Below, piece by piece: positions 9,771-21,444 of a stretch of 64,000 nucleotides of DNA. Source of the DNA: Bretschneidera sinensis (taxonomy: Eukaryota > Streptophyta > Magnoliopsida > Brassicales > Akaniaceae). A program made the position numbers and the translations under genes. The DNA lies in the NCBI GenBank assembly GCA_023935145.1, contig CM043702.1, positions 61,173,001-61,237,000 on the forward strand, in the 5' to 3' direction. Within the stretch, counting starts at the first letter, position 1. Every line of letters begins with the position of its first letter. The notes under the pieces were generated by a model. That model saw only the letters and a program-made list of their open reading frames with translations, was not told where the DNA came from and did no database searches.

Positions 9771-11258
9771 GATCAAAATTTCAGCAAGAAGCACAACATG
9801 CAATTCAAATAGTGATGCACAATTTTCAGCTTCTGTGCACTTTTGCTTACAAAGGGAGTTTCCTTTACCTTTTCTTTCACATTGAGGTCAATACATTTTT
9901 TAAGTTGGGGGTGGAGGAAACATATTTCTTTTTTCCATTGAACTGCTTGGTGTCATTCTCCATTTTTGTTTGTTTTTAGCATGCTTTGTGTTAAGCCTTA
10001 GAGTTAATTCACATGTCAATGATATGAACTTAATTGAGATAGCATATAACATTTAGAAGAAATTAAATCTTGCTTCGGTTTGAGAATAATTTAAGTATCA
10101 ATCTTCATTTGGTTTGAGACTCTGGTTTGCGGTAAGATTGCATGATTAGTCTAAAACATTTAGAGAAGTTTTATGTGTGATTGTTTTGTGAATGCTTTTG
10201 CGGTCTCGACAAGCTCTAGAACTTATTTGATAATCATTTGAGGCGAATTCCTAGAATGCACATTACTTAGGATATGATATAGGTCATTTTTGCACCGTTT
10301 GAGCCTTTCAAACTTACTCTTGCTATATTTATCGCTAGTCACCTGTTTGAGCCTTTTTCTTGAAAAAGAATTTGAGCCTTGTTTCTTTCGATAACCAATT
10401 TACTCACCTTTATGAGCCAAAAAATATTCTATCCTTACCATTCTTTTAAGAGAACTTAGTCATAAACATTTGTTGAGAAGCACTTGAGAGGAGTAAGGAT
10501 GGAAATATGAAGAAATATTACTACCATAACCCAAGTACATTAAAGGAGATAAGTTGGGGTTGTGGAAAAGAAAGGAATGAAAAAGAAGGTGAATGGTCTT
10601 ATGCCAAAAAAAAACAAGAGAAGTGAATTATGGAAAAGAAATAAGAAAAGAAGAAAGTGGTGATTTATTGAGAAAAAAATGCTCGAAAAATGGTTGAAAG
10701 AGTTGGGTGTTGAAGTAAGGTTATCCAGTGCTTAAAGAAGGTTGTGTTTAAAACTAAGAGATTAAGTTCTTTTATTTGTTGAAACCTTCCCGTTCTATCT
10801 TAACCTTTACCTTAGCCTAACATTACAAGCTTATTAAAGACCTATTGATCCAAGGTAGTGTGATTTTTCTATAATAGTGGAGAGTGATTTGAAAAGTGTT
10901 CCTACGGAGCTTGTTTTTTTTGTGATTGATGTCACACAAATTAAATATTTTAGAGGCCAAGACTTGTATTCATGAATGTTATGCATAAAATCATCAAGGT
11001 GTTCGGATTAATGGATTGTGGTAAGATGGATGTTAAGAGTTGATAAAAATTTAAGATTGATGTTTGGATTACTTTTCGACTTGGGTGATATTTAATGATT
11101 CTATGTGCTGTGTATTAGGTGTGATTTCTGAGATAAAAAGTGAATTGCTCATAGTTCAACACTAACATTACTTTACTTTGTTTTGAATCCTACCGTAGAA
11201 TTCATCTCTTGTTTTCGCTTGAATTGCTAGGGACTAGCAATAAGCTAGTTGGGGGTTG
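9474..11258 (+). other. B: 3' untranslated region with two polypurine tracts
   Basis: The remains of the acidic C-terminal coding end run to about 9550; after that nothing coding is seen. Hairpin 1 (TGCACA with TGTGCA, about 9815-9840), hairpin 2 (AAAGG with CCTTT near 9851-9866) and hairpin 3 (9879-9894) precede the internal polypurine tract at 9902-9920. A conserved hairpin lies at 10524-10565, then an A/G-rich stretch, then the terminal polypurine tract AGTTGGGGGTTG (11247-11258) against the LTR. Confidence 0.7.
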
Positions 11259-12484
11259 TAATGAGAGTCATAAAATGCGTCTTAACAAAACTTAATTGTT
11301 ATCATTTTAGGGTTGATCTAGGTTTTAATTGCACTTTTATACGTTAACAACTCTAAAGTGTCATTCTTGGATCCTTGATCTATTTCGGTGCATTTTTAGG
11401 TACTTTAAGTTCAAAAGAGGAGAAAAAGTTATCGTTTCTTGAAGCACAAAAACTCGAGGTATACCGGAGTGAAGGTATAGTTGTGGAAGGATAAATGAAG
11501 AGAAATCAAGTCTTGAATGTGTGCGTTGCGGTCTGAAAATATCCAAGCCTGGGCCTCTAGAATCAAGCCAAAAGAGCAAGAAAGGAGATTTAGTGTGCAT
11601 CGTAGCCTAGACTAGGTAGGGCCGCTGCCTCCAAAAGTGAAGAAACCAAAGACCAGGCAGAGGCACGGCACAAGGATGTGAGAGCCGCTGCGCGCACATG
11701 ATCCTCTTCTGTGAGTCATGACCAAATTAGGACTTTAATGATTGTTTAAACCCTAAAACACCCTTAGACCTTTTGTATTATAAATAGATCATTTAGGGTT
11801 TGAGAAGAGAACATCATTAAGGCTGGAAAACACAAGAAGATTGTTAGATTCTCCTACATCAAAGTGTTCAAGAATAAGCCCCATGGCCAACTAATCTCTA
11901 AGCAAGGCGAAGGGATGAATCCCTAGGTGCAGTTATTCTTATTTTCCTTTATTAATTCAGTTGTAGCTGGGATTTATTGTCAAAACATTGTTATGATTTA
12001 CTCTTTAATTTAATTAGAAGATTTTCTCTTAATCCAGTGATTATATCTTTCTCCTCGATATAAGTTTAGTCATGCTCTTCTTATGTTAAGTTTGTTTGGA
12101 TGTGATTGAGTCCGGTAGATTTATCTTTTCGGTTTGCCCATTACTGCGATATTGTCATTAAGATATATTGTCGTTTCTTGATAAATCTATAAGATAGGTC
12201 ATGTGCACTTAAATCAAAAGTAAAGAGTAATTCATATCAATTACAATAGGGTTTACATTTGCTTTGATTAAATATTTGTCGATTGTCTGTTTGAGATGTG
12301 AAACTTGTAATCGAGATAAAAACAACTGAATCAAGATTGGAATAAGGCAACGAACCTGGGGTGGATTTCTGAAACCTTTTTGTTCCTTTATTAGATTCTT
12401 CTATCTATTTACACAATTTTCTCACAATTACTTCATTATCAAAATTCATATTTTCTCACTTAATTGTTATCATTCGCGTAATCA
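11259..12484 (+). repeat. LTR B (3' LTR of element B)
   Basis: Starts TAATGAGAGTCATAAAATG (the usual TG has become TA) and ends TTCGCGTAATCA; 1226 bp. A TATA-like TATTATAAATAG is at 11776-11787. Its GC-rich part, about 11610-11710, uses GCCGCTGC-type words rather than the GCGATCGAG words of LTR A. It is bordered on the left by the polypurine tract and on the right by element C sequence. Confidence 0.85.
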
Positions 12485-13746
12485 ACTTGGTTTCCCGTCA
12501 AGTTCCATCTAAATGGAGTGCACAAGATAAGTGTAAGTTTTTGGCTGAGGTAAAGAATTTTTATTGGAATGATCCTTATCTTTTTAAATATTTCCCAAAT
12601 CAAATAATAAGAAGATGCATTCCAGATATGGAAGTTGATAATGTGTTGACTTTTTGTCATACCTATGCTTGTGGTGGTCACTTTTCTAATAAAAAGGTTA
12701 CCGTGAAAATTTTGCAATGCAGTTTTTATTGGCCTACTTTATTCAAGGATACTGATGAGTTTTGTCGATCATGTGAAAGATGTCAAAAGTTAGGTTCATT
12801 GTCCCGCCGTCATATGATGCCTCTCAACCCAATCTTAGTGGTGGAATCTTTGATTGTTGGGGGATCAATTTTATGGGACCATTTCCACCTTCTTTTGGGT
12901 ATCTTTACATTTTGCTTGTCGTTAATTATGTTTCTAAATGGGTTGAAGTAATACCTTGCCGCACTAATGATAATACAGTTGTTAAATTTCTTAAAGATCA
13001 TATTTTATCTAGGTACGATACTCCACGTGTTATAATTAGTGATCAAGGGTCACATTTTTGTAACCGTTCTTTTGAGGCTTTAATGTGCAGGTATGGAGTC
13101 ACCCATAAGGTTTCTACAGCTTATCATCCACAAACCAGTGGCCAAGTAGAACTAGTAAATAGGGAGATTAACCGAATACTTGAAAAAACGGTAAATCCCA
13201 ATCAAAAAGATTGGTCTTTGCGCCTATCAGATGCACTTTGGGCATACCAAAACGCATACAAGACGGTTCTTGGAGCATCTCCTTATCGATTGGTATTCGG
13301 CAAAGCATGTCACTTGCCGGTAGAACTTGAACACAGAGCATATTGGGCTATTCAAAATTTTAACTATGACTTGAAGATATCCAGTGAGGAGAGGAAAATG
13401 CAACTTTGTGAACTTGCGGAGTTGAAGGATGATGCATATGATAATGCTAAGGACTTAAAGTCAAGAATGAAAGCGGTGCATGATCAGAAAATACTCCGAA
13501 AAATTTTTGAACAAAGTAATAGAGTTTTTCTTTATGACTCACGGTTACACTTTCATCCGGGAAAATTACGATCACGATGGAAGGGACCTTATGTTGTGAA
13601 AACTATTTTTCCCAATGGAGTTGTAGAGGTCTGACGGTCGTGCATTTCGAGTTAATGGCCAAAGGTTGAAGCTCTACTTCGAACATGAACGTGTTAAAGA
13701 TAGACTCAAAGAGATCTCTTTGGTGGCCCTAGTTTATCCTTCTTAA
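12485..13746 (+). pseudogene. C: integrase, frameshifted
   Basis: Zinc-binding region: HTYACGGHF then CERCQKLG. The core shows INFMGPF where relatives have IDFMGPF, so the first catalytic Asp is Asn (a G-to-A change). The second Asp (ISDQGSHF) and the Glu ([10 protein letters not shown]) are kept. A shift near 12840 separates the zinc region (one frame) from the core (next frame). A second lesion at 13632-13634 puts TGA just before the C-terminal VNGQ segment. The natural end is TAA at 13744-13746. Inactive for both reasons. Confidence 0.85.
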
Positions 13747-14564
13747 TCGGGTATTTTCGTTCCATTGTACATTAGTTTTAATTTTGTTAAGTCTTTGTTA
13801 ATTTTAGAATTTTTGTTTTTAGTTAATTCTATTCTAATTTTAATTTAATTTAATTTTTAGTTTTAGGTTTATTTTTATTAATTTTAGTTTATATTTTTAT
13901 GCCATTTATTTTTTACTTTTTAGCACAAACAAAAAGGCCCAGTGTGCGCCGCGGCCCAAGATTCTCTCGCCTTGCCCACGCGAGACTCTGCAAATTCAAG
14001 AAGGCCTAGTGTGCGCTGCGGCCCAAGATTCTCGTGCCTTGCCCACCCGAAACTCCGCGAATTCAAGAAGGTCTAGTGTGTGCCACAGCACGGGTAAGTT
14101 CACGCCATGGCATGCTTGCAATAAAATTGGTGATTAGGTTTTAGCGCCGCAACACAGGTAATGTGCGCCGCAGTGCAAGGTTGCGATCAGGTTTTTAAAA
14201 ACTAGTTTTTCCCTCTTTGTTCTATATTCTTTTTGAAAGAAAACAACAGCTCTTCTACTCTCTCTCAACTTCTCTCCAAATCCATCCTTACCCATCCATT
14301 TTTTCTCATTCTTTCTTGATTCTAACACATTCCTTTAGGAATTTTTCATTTAGATTGAAGATTTTGCAGCAAATTTGTCCACCAAGCTTTGGTTTTAAGA
14401 TGATTTCGGGATTTCAAGAGGATTTCAAGTTTGTGGGTATTCTCTCCAACTTTCAGCTGATTATTTATCAAGTAAGGTTGATTTCCTTCTCTTTGTTGTG
14501 GATTTATGATATTTGTTTGGTTGCATTTGAATTAGTTCTCTTGTCTTAGAACAATTTGATTCAA
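13747..14564 (+). other. C: leader before envelope-position ORF
   Basis: No gene seen. A T-rich stretch is followed by a GC-rich block (about 13925-14185) in which GTGTGCGCCGCGGCCCAAG-like units repeat about three times. A pyrimidine-rich 5'-UTR-like part comes next, with a donor-like CAA/GTAAGG (GT at 14472-14473) at the position matching 8341 in B. Confidence 0.6.
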
Positions 14565-15686
14565 ATGGCCCCTAAAACTAAGAGACAAAGGGGGAAACAG
14601 CCTCAAGAGTTTGATGATAGTAAATTTGTCAGTTTTAATGCTAGTGAGAGGTATGTTAGTTTAATGCATGCTAGGAAACCCATTCCTGAAAGAGGTTTCA
14701 CTATCACAGAGAGGGGAAACCCAACTTTATTTATGATGATTGCTAATAGGAATTGGGTTGAATTTGGGGGAAAACCACCTAATTCCATTATTAATGTGGT
14801 TAGATAATTTTATGCTAATGCGGAAGAGCATAGGAATGGAAAAGTGATGGTTAGAGGAAAAACAATTTCCTTTGACAGTGCATCTATTAACAGATTTTAA
14901 GGGTTACTCGACATTGAGAATAGTGATTATATTGCTTATCTGTCTAATGTTGACTATGATGAGGTTTGTAATACACTCTGTATTCCGGGCATGACTTGGA
15001 AGATGTCAGGTGGTAAGCCTAAGACCTTGCCAGGTACTTCTTTGAATGTGAATGCTTGGGCTTGGCAATACTTTGTGTGCCAAAAGATGATGCTCGCTAC
15101 ACATTATAACGATGTTACTGTTGAGAGGGTTGTTCTTATTTATGCTATTTTGATGGGTATGACTATTGATATGGGCTGAATTATGTTTAATTCTATCATC
15201 CATATTGTGAGACAAAAGCTTGGTCTATACTTCCCTTCCTTGATTACCTAGTTATGCATCCGAGCCGGCATCCAGTACAGTAGTGATGAGGAAGCACAGC
15301 ACCCCAAGAAGCCTATCGATGACAAAATGTTCAATGTGATTAAGGCAACGAGGTTGCAAGTTCCAGAAGAGGGAGCAGCGGCTGTTGCCCCACCTCTAGC
15401 TCCTAGGTCTTTGACTGTTGCAGAGCATCTTGAGCATTTAGAGATTTGATTTGATGAGCATCAGCAATTCTTACAGGATAGGTTTGATCGTCAGGATCGA
15501 TTCTTAGCCAAGCAAGCAAACTATCACGCGACGGTTTACTCTTCTTTTGGTCAGATGTACCAATACCTTGCTTTCACTACCGGTTGTGATATGGATCACT
15601 TTCCCACCTTGCCACCCTATCCGGGTTCATCATTTGATCCCGCTCCAGAGAAGGAGGAGGAGGACGACGATCACATGGCGGGTTAA
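14565..15686 (+). pseudogene. C: envelope-position ORF, five in-frame stops
   Basis: Starts at ATG 14565 (MAPKTKRQRGKQPQEF) and keeps one frame to TAA at 15684-15686, about 373 codons. It is collinear with the B ORF, including GFTITERGNPTLF and ERVVLIYAILMGMTID, and it ends in an acidic tail (EKEEEDDD). In-frame stops lie at 14805-14807, 14898-14900, 15177-15179, about 15250 and 15446-15448. At least two come from C-to-T changes (CAG to TAG, CGA to TGA). No frameshift is seen, so decay is by point mutation only. It gives the best view of the full-length architecture and the true ATG. Confidence 0.8.
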
Positions 15687-17489
15687 TTTTTGGGTTGTCT
15701 CTTGTTTGTTTCATTTTTTTTTTCAGATGACTGTATTAACTTTTATTTCTTACTCTTTTTTGTTATTTTTATTTTTCATACTTTATTTTTTATTTTTAGT
15801 TATTTATTTAGTTTCGATGTGCTAACCTAACATTTGGTGGGAATCTTAATGTTACACCGTAGTTTCTTTCTTTTTGTTTGTTTTGTTATATGTTAGAGAT
15901 CGAAATTTCAAAAAGAGGAACAGGATGGAGTTCGAATGGTCGTGCACAATTTTTGGCTTCCTCGCACTTTTGGTTAATAAGGGAGTTTCCTTTACTTTTT
16001 CTTTCACATCGAGGACAATGCAAATCTTAGGTTGGGGGTGGAGGAAACACATTTCTTATTCCATACCACTGAATTGTTTGGTGTCATTTTCCCTTTTTCG
16101 TTTTAATTCATTTGTTAGGATAAATTATTATATATATATATATATATTTATAATTATATATATATATATATATTGTTTGTTCTTAGTATGCTCTGTGTTA
16201 GCTTTAGAGTTCTTTAGAGTTAATTTACATGTCAATGATATGAGTTTAATTGAGATAGCATATAGTGTTTAGAAGAAGTTAATTCTTCCTTTGGTTTGAG
16301 AATAATTTTAAGTGTCGATCTTCATTTAGTTTGAGACTCTGGTTTGCGGTAAGATTGCATGATTAGTCTAAAACATTTAGAAAAGTTTTATGTTCGAATG
16401 TTTTGAGAATACCTTTGCGGTCTCGACAAGCTCTAGAACTTATTTGATAATCACTTGAGGCAAAATCCTAGAATGCACACTACTTTGGATATGATGTAGG
16501 CCATCTTTGGACCGTTTGAGCCCTTCAACCTTACCCTTGTTATATTTATCACTAGTTACCTGCTTGAGCTTTTTTCTTGAAAAAAAAAATTTTTTGAGCC
16601 TTGTTTCTTTCGATAGCCCATTTACTTACTTTTATGAGCCTAAAAATATTTTATCCTTACCTTTCTTTTAAGAGAACTTAGTTTATACACATTTATTGAG
16701 AAGCACTTAAGAAGACTAAGGATGGAAATATGGAAAAAATGTTACTACCACAACCCAAGTACATTAAAGGAGATAGGTTGGGGGTTGTGGAAAAGAGTAA
16801 AAAATGAAAACAGTGGTGAATGGTTCTGTGCTAGAAAAGAAAGAAAAAAAAAAGAGAAGTGAATTATGGCAAAGAAAGAAGAAAAAAAGTGGTGAATTAT
16901 TGAGCGAAATGCTCGAAAAATGGTTGAATGAGTTGGGTGTTGAAGTAAGGTTATTTAGTGCTTAAAGTGGTTGTGTTTAAAATTAAGAGACTAAGTTCTT
17001 TTACTTGTTTAATCCTTCCCGTTCTTTCTTGACCTTTACCTTAGCTTGACGTTACAAGCCTATTAAAGACCTATTGATCCGATGTAGTGTGATTTTTCTA
17101 CATTAGTGGAGAGTGATTTGAAAAGTGAGCCTATAGAGTTTGATTTGTGATTGATGTCACGTAATTTAATACGTCGTTAGAGGCCAAGACTTGTATTCAT
17201 GAATGTTATGCATAAAATCATCCGGGTGTTTAGATTAATGGTTTATGGTAAGATGGATGTTAAGAGTCGATAACGAATTTGAGGTTGATGTTTGGATTGT
17301 TTTTGGACTTGGGTGGTATTTAATGATTCTATGTGTTGTGTGTTATGTACGATTTTTGAAACAAAAAGTTGAATTACTCTTGGATTAATGATAACATTAC
17401 TTTAATTTGTTTTGATTTCTAATATAGAATTCATTTCATATTTTTTCACTTGAATTGCTAGGGGCTAGCAAAAAGCTAGTTGGGGGTTA
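15687..17489 (+). other. C: 3' untranslated region
   Basis: No coding sequence. Hairpin ACATCG-AGGA-CAATGC at 16006-16021 (one stem mismatch) precedes the internal polypurine tract GGTTGGGGGTGGAGGAAA (16030-16047). An AT dinucleotide repeat interrupts at 16127-16175. The conserved hairpin is at 16748-16790. The terminal polypurine tract GTTGGGGGTTA (17479-17489) borders the LTR. Confidence 0.7.
16127..16175. repeat. AT dinucleotide microsatellite
   Basis: Two runs of (TA)n separated by a short TTTATAATT break, within the C 3' untranslated region. It is absent at the same place in A, B, M1 and M2, so it expanded after C separated from them. Confidence 0.85.
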
Positions 17490-18800
17490 TGATGAGAGTC
17501 ATAAAATGCATCTTAATAGTATTTATTTGTTAACATTTAAGGTTGATTTAGGGCTGAATTACACATTTATACCTTAATAATTCTAAAGTGTCATTCTTGG
17601 TATATTGATTTATTTCGATGCATTTTCAGGTTTTTTGGGTTTAAAAGAGATGGAAAAGCTAACGTTGCTTAAAGCATGAAGATCCTATGCATATCGGAGT
17701 GAAGGAATGGTTTCGAAAGGAGAAAATGAAGAGAAACCCATTTTTAGGGTTCCATACCGCGACGAGGCATGGTTTGCGTCGTGGCCACTAGAACCATTAA
17801 GAAGATGGGATCAGGCAGTGCACCGCGGCGAGGCACCAGAACCATTAAGAAGCTGGGATCAGGTAGTGCACCATGGCGAGGCAAGGTTTGTGCCGCGGTG
17901 CAGGAACATTTTTACAGCCGCGGAGCGGCGCGGGCGCGATTTCCCTGTTTCTGTTTCACGACCTTATTAGGGCTTTAATGACATTTCTTGACCTGAAAAT
18001 ACCCTTGAACCTTCTGGGGTATTAATAGAACACTTAGGATTTGTTGAAAAAGAGGCTGAAATTAGGAGAGCTACCATATTCTTCTTCATTAAGGTGATCA
18101 AGCATGAGCCTAACGTCCAACTAAACTCCAAGCAAGGCAAAAAGATGAATTCTTAGGTGCAGTTGTTCTTATTTCTATCCTTGATTCAGTTGTATGGATT
18201 GATTGTTAAACATTATTTATGATTTACTCTTTGATTAAGTAAGAAGGAGAGGATTTACTCTTAATCCTATGATTGCATCTTTCTCCTCCATATAATTTTA
18301 GTCAAGCTCTTCTTATGTCAAGTTGTTAGATGTGATTGATTTCAGTAGATTTATCTTATAGGTGTGTCTATTACTATGGTATTGTTATTGAAATATATTG
18401 TCGCTTCTTGATAATTTATAAGATAGATCATGTGTGTTTGAATTGGAACTAAAGAGTAATTTGTAGCAATTACATTAGGGTGTTTATATGCTTTGATCGA
18501 ATATTTATCAATTACTTGTTTGGGATGTGAAACTAGCAATTGAGATAAAACAATTGAGTCAAGATAAGAATAAGGCAATTAAAAATTGGAAGGATTCCTG
18601 GAACCTTGTTATTTCTTTATTGAATTCTTCGTCATATTTTCACAACTCTCTCATATAATTTCATTCGTAAAACTCATATTTTCTTATTTAAATTTTATCA
18701 TTTAGTGTTAAGGTTTACACTTTTTCTTGTAGTTCGCTTTCCTCGTGGGATCGACCCCTCAGTTATGCACAATAATCACGTGTTAGTTTGAGCATAATCA
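17490..18800 (+). repeat. LTR C (3' LTR of element C)
   Basis: Starts TGATGAGAGTCATAAAATG and ends GAGCATAATCA; 1311 bp. The first 200 bp resemble LTRs A, B, M1, M2 and also E. The GC-rich block at 17740-17950 contains two copies of an AGAACCATTAAGAAG-type unit about 50 bp apart. The TATA region is decayed (ATTAATAG near 18021). ORFs read here (17707-17978) come from that repeat and are not genes. Confidence 0.85.
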
Positions 18801-20292
18801 CCTCCCACCCCTGGTGCCTCATCTTCAGCACACCATGGAGGCCAACAGTGACAGTGGTGCACCATCTGGCTGAAGATGTAAAACTTAGCGCTCATGGGAG
18901 GCACCCTACAGCATATCCTTTTGTTTTTTTTATTTATTATTTTTCACATTTCTTGTTAGTGTTTATTTTTATGTTCACGTTTTGTTTTTCCTATTACTAG
19001 TTTCTTTTGTTTTCCAGTATTACCTTAGTATTTCTTTTTCAGGGACAATGTGTGCATCAGTTCAAGTTTGGGGGTGTGCTATTAGCCATGCTAGCTAGCT
19101 GGTTCTCCATCTCCCAGGTCAGATCTTTCCATGTTATTCACACATTGGGGACAAAATGTAATTTAAGTTTGGGGTATAGGAGACATATTCACACACTTTG
19201 TCCTAGTTTTTTTTTTTTTTTTTTTTTGTGAAATGCATGTTCATATTGTTTTGAAAATTTTGGTTGATCTAAACAAATATTGTGATAAGATTTCATCAGT
19301 AAGCTTAAAATTCTGAACACATGATCTGACAATAGAGTTTTAAAATTTAGTTACTCACTTTAGGCATTGAAGAATTCACAAGTTTGATCTAATCTGACAC
19401 GAGCACATTAGCACATAATTGTGTGGGGTATGACATGTAATTTTAATATGTATGTTTCCATGGCTTAACTGTAGCCTGATGACTTGTTAGATGAACATTT
19501 TGGCATAAAAGAGTAGAAAAAAAAAATTTTATTGCACAAAAAGAGAAAAAAATGTTCATAATGATCATTAAATAAACTTTCCAGTAAGTAATTGGACCTT
19601 TTGCCTCAGTAAGCAGTGAGTGTTCACATCAAAAGGTGGGAATTTTGCTCATACTGATCATTAAATAAACTTTCCACTATGTAACTGGACCTCTACCTCA
19701 ATAAGCAATGAGTGTTCACGTCAAAAGGTGGGAATTTTGCTTGGCAGCATTAAGACCAGTTAGTTTTGTAGCCTTTTTGACTCGAGTTAGTAAGTTCTTA
19801 GGGTTGTCTTTACACCTAATGCCCTAAAACCATCTGGTTTGGGAGTCATTGACTAAATACTCGCTACATGGGTCAATTAGAAAGCTTAAGGGAACTAAAC
19901 ATGGCAAAAATCTCATAATAAAAGAAAAAAAGAAATAAAACTATGCCGTTATTATTCATTATGATAGGAGATTCAGTGAATCTTGAGACATGGAAACACT
20001 ACACATTGGAGTTATTTGGAAGCTCTACTTTTTATGTGCTAGTTCACCTTACATTGAGTCAGACTTGTGATGCGTTAGCCGGCCTCGTGTAAGTAATTAG
20101 ATTTTAAAACTCCTATTCACTGCGAAGATGGGTTTCTATTTTAAGCTTTCTCATTGAATGAACATCATGGTTTTGTGTGCAACCTAAATTTTTGGATACT
20201 ATGAATGATGGATTTATATTTTTGTTATTTGTTTTCAGTTAGTTTTTAGTTTTGTATTGCTAAGGGATTAGCAATATGTAAGTTTGGGGGTT
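18801..20292 (+). other. D+: 3' untranslated region with several polypurine-like tracts
   Basis: No gene is recognised. AAGTTTGGGGGTGTG at about 19063 and AATTTAAGTTTGGGG at about 19161 are internal purine tracts; the second follows CATTGGGGACAAAATG, a degraded form of the hairpin seen in the other families. A 92-bp tandem duplication is at 19563-19741. The terminal polypurine tract GTTTGGGGGTT (20282-20292) borders the LTR. The first 100 bp match sequence just downstream of the D- ORF. Confidence 0.65.
19563..19741 (+). repeat. D family tandem duplication, two copies of a 92-bp unit
   Basis: Copies start at 19563 and 19655 (both GATCATTAAATAAACTTTCC) and end near AAAGGTGGGAATTTTGCT. D- has the same two-copy arrangement at about 34545-34700 on the minus strand, so the duplication is a family feature and not local slippage. 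Confidence 0.8.
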
Positions 20293-21444
20293 TGATAAGT
20301 GCTTAAATATTCGTATTTAAGCCCATTAATTTACATTTGTTAAGTTCCTAGTCGGGTTATTTCATGCTATTTTAGTTCTTTTCTGTGTTTTTTGTGTTTT
20401 CCTAGGTTATTGAAGAAAAGAGAGCATTATCTGGATTGGAGAACAAAACTGGAAGAACTGGAAGCTGCATAGTGTGATCGAGCACAGAAGTGTGCGATCG
20501 AGTGCACCTGCGCTCGAGCGCACCAATGTGTGATTGAGAGCACACATGTAGTAAAATGACATAATCCATTTTGGAAAGTAGAGTTAGAGTTTTGTTTTAC
20601 GAGTTAGGGTTTTCGGATGTCCTTAAACCTTATAAATAGGCCTGTAAAACACAGAAACGAGGTCTTCCTTTAGTTTGGAGTTGGAGAGAAGGAGACTGTG
20701 GAGATGAATTGACGACTCTTCTCTATAGTACTTTCGGGTTTATTCTTCTCCCTTTATTTTTACTTTATGAAGATGTTTAACATCAAAACCATGTGTAACT
20801 AACTTACTAGTAGGGCTCGATTGAAGCCCTAATTATGATTTTCCATATATGAGTATTGTTGTCCTTGCAATAGCTGTATTATGATGCTTTAATTGATTAA
20901 TGTTTGTTTTATCGAATTCCTCATATATGTTTGCCTGATCAACATATGCATGTGGTATAGATTAGTTAATTAAAACAATTTGGATGACCGAGTCCTGGGT
21001 TAAATAATAGTAACAAAAGAAATCCACGCAGGATTCTTGGGTTAATCAACATGGGAAACCGGGAGTATATAATATGCCCTAGGTCTTGTATGTTTGTCGA
21101 TTTTCACAGAACTTATGCTCTCTTAAAGAACAACTTAGTATATACCATGCTAAATCCTTTAAGAAAGAAAAGAGTTAGAGTATACACCATTCCTGACTCA
21201 TGGCTTAGGGAAATCAATAGCTTAAGGAGTATACACCATGCCCTACACTTTTGTCATTATTAATTCAAACTCAATTATTATTTTTATCGTATTATATAGC
21301 GAAACTAATTCTAAAACAACATTTACTAATCCCTGTGGAGATGATCTCGCTTTTGCACACTATACTGATATGTTGACCTTGTGCACTTGCAAGTAAAACT
21401 GTTCAAATATTTGCTTATTAATTTAGGTAGATTTTTGCACAACA
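20293..21444 (+). repeat. LTR of D+ (3' LTR)
   Basis: Starts TGATAAGTGCTTAAAT and ends TTTTTGCACAACA; 1152 bp. TATA-like TATAAATAGG is at 20631-20640. CGATCGAG motifs (GTGCGATCGAGTGCACC and variants) lie at 20473-20545, upstream of the TATA-like box. The D- LTR aligns over the whole length in reverse. Small ORFs within it are not genes. Confidence 0.82.
20631..20640 (+). promoter_or_regulatory. TATA-like box in D+ LTR
   Basis: TATAAATAGG lies 338 bp into the LTR, after the CGATCGAG motif group. The D- LTR has the matching CTATAAATAG (33594-33603, minus strand). Confidence 0.55.

Larger units (their letters stand above)
6646..12484 (+). mobile_element. Athila-type element B, right part, split by element A
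   Basis: The segment starts inside the integrase zinc-binding region directly after LTR A, and continues through integrase, leader, envelope-position ORF, 3' untranslated region and LTR B. Gag, protease and RT must lie left of element A, outside the window. B is close in sequence to A, M1 and M2. Its LTR end (12484) abuts the RNase H/integrase linker of element C; the expected target copy is ACTTG (12485-12489). An alternative reading, a tandem array with shared LTRs and deletions, would need two deletions ending exactly at LTR ends and is less likely. Confidence 0.82.
12485..18800 (+). mobile_element. Athila-type element C, right part, split by element B
   Basis: Starts at the RNase H/integrase linker directly after LTR B and runs through integrase, leader, envelope-position ORF, 3' untranslated region and LTR C. 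Its integrase differs clearly from A, B, M1 and M2, so C is a separate subfamily. The LTR end at 18800 abuts the 3' region of family D element D+; the expected target copy is CCTCC (18801-18805). The left half lies outside the window. Confidence 0.82.
18801..21444 (+). mobile_element. Family D gypsy element D+, right end
   Basis: Holds the end of the envelope-position region, a 1.4-kb 3' untranslated region and a complete LTR, matching D- (32702-36544, opposite strand). The right LTR end (21444) abuts the reverse transcriptase of T0, so D+ sits inside T0; the expected target copy is ATAGA (21445-21449). The left part is beyond elements A-C and outside the window. The LTR start (TGATAAGTGCTTAAAT) separates this family from A, B, C, M1 and M2. 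Confidence 0.8.

Noticed and set aside
16127..16175. AT-rich tract as possible origin or scaffold attachment site
   Set aside because: A simple dinucleotide expansion inside one element copy with no supporting motif.
17707..17978. Two overlapping + strand ORFs with repeated Trp-Asp/Gly-Ser units
   Set aside because: They read a GC-rich repeat inside LTR C; no homologue and LTR position.
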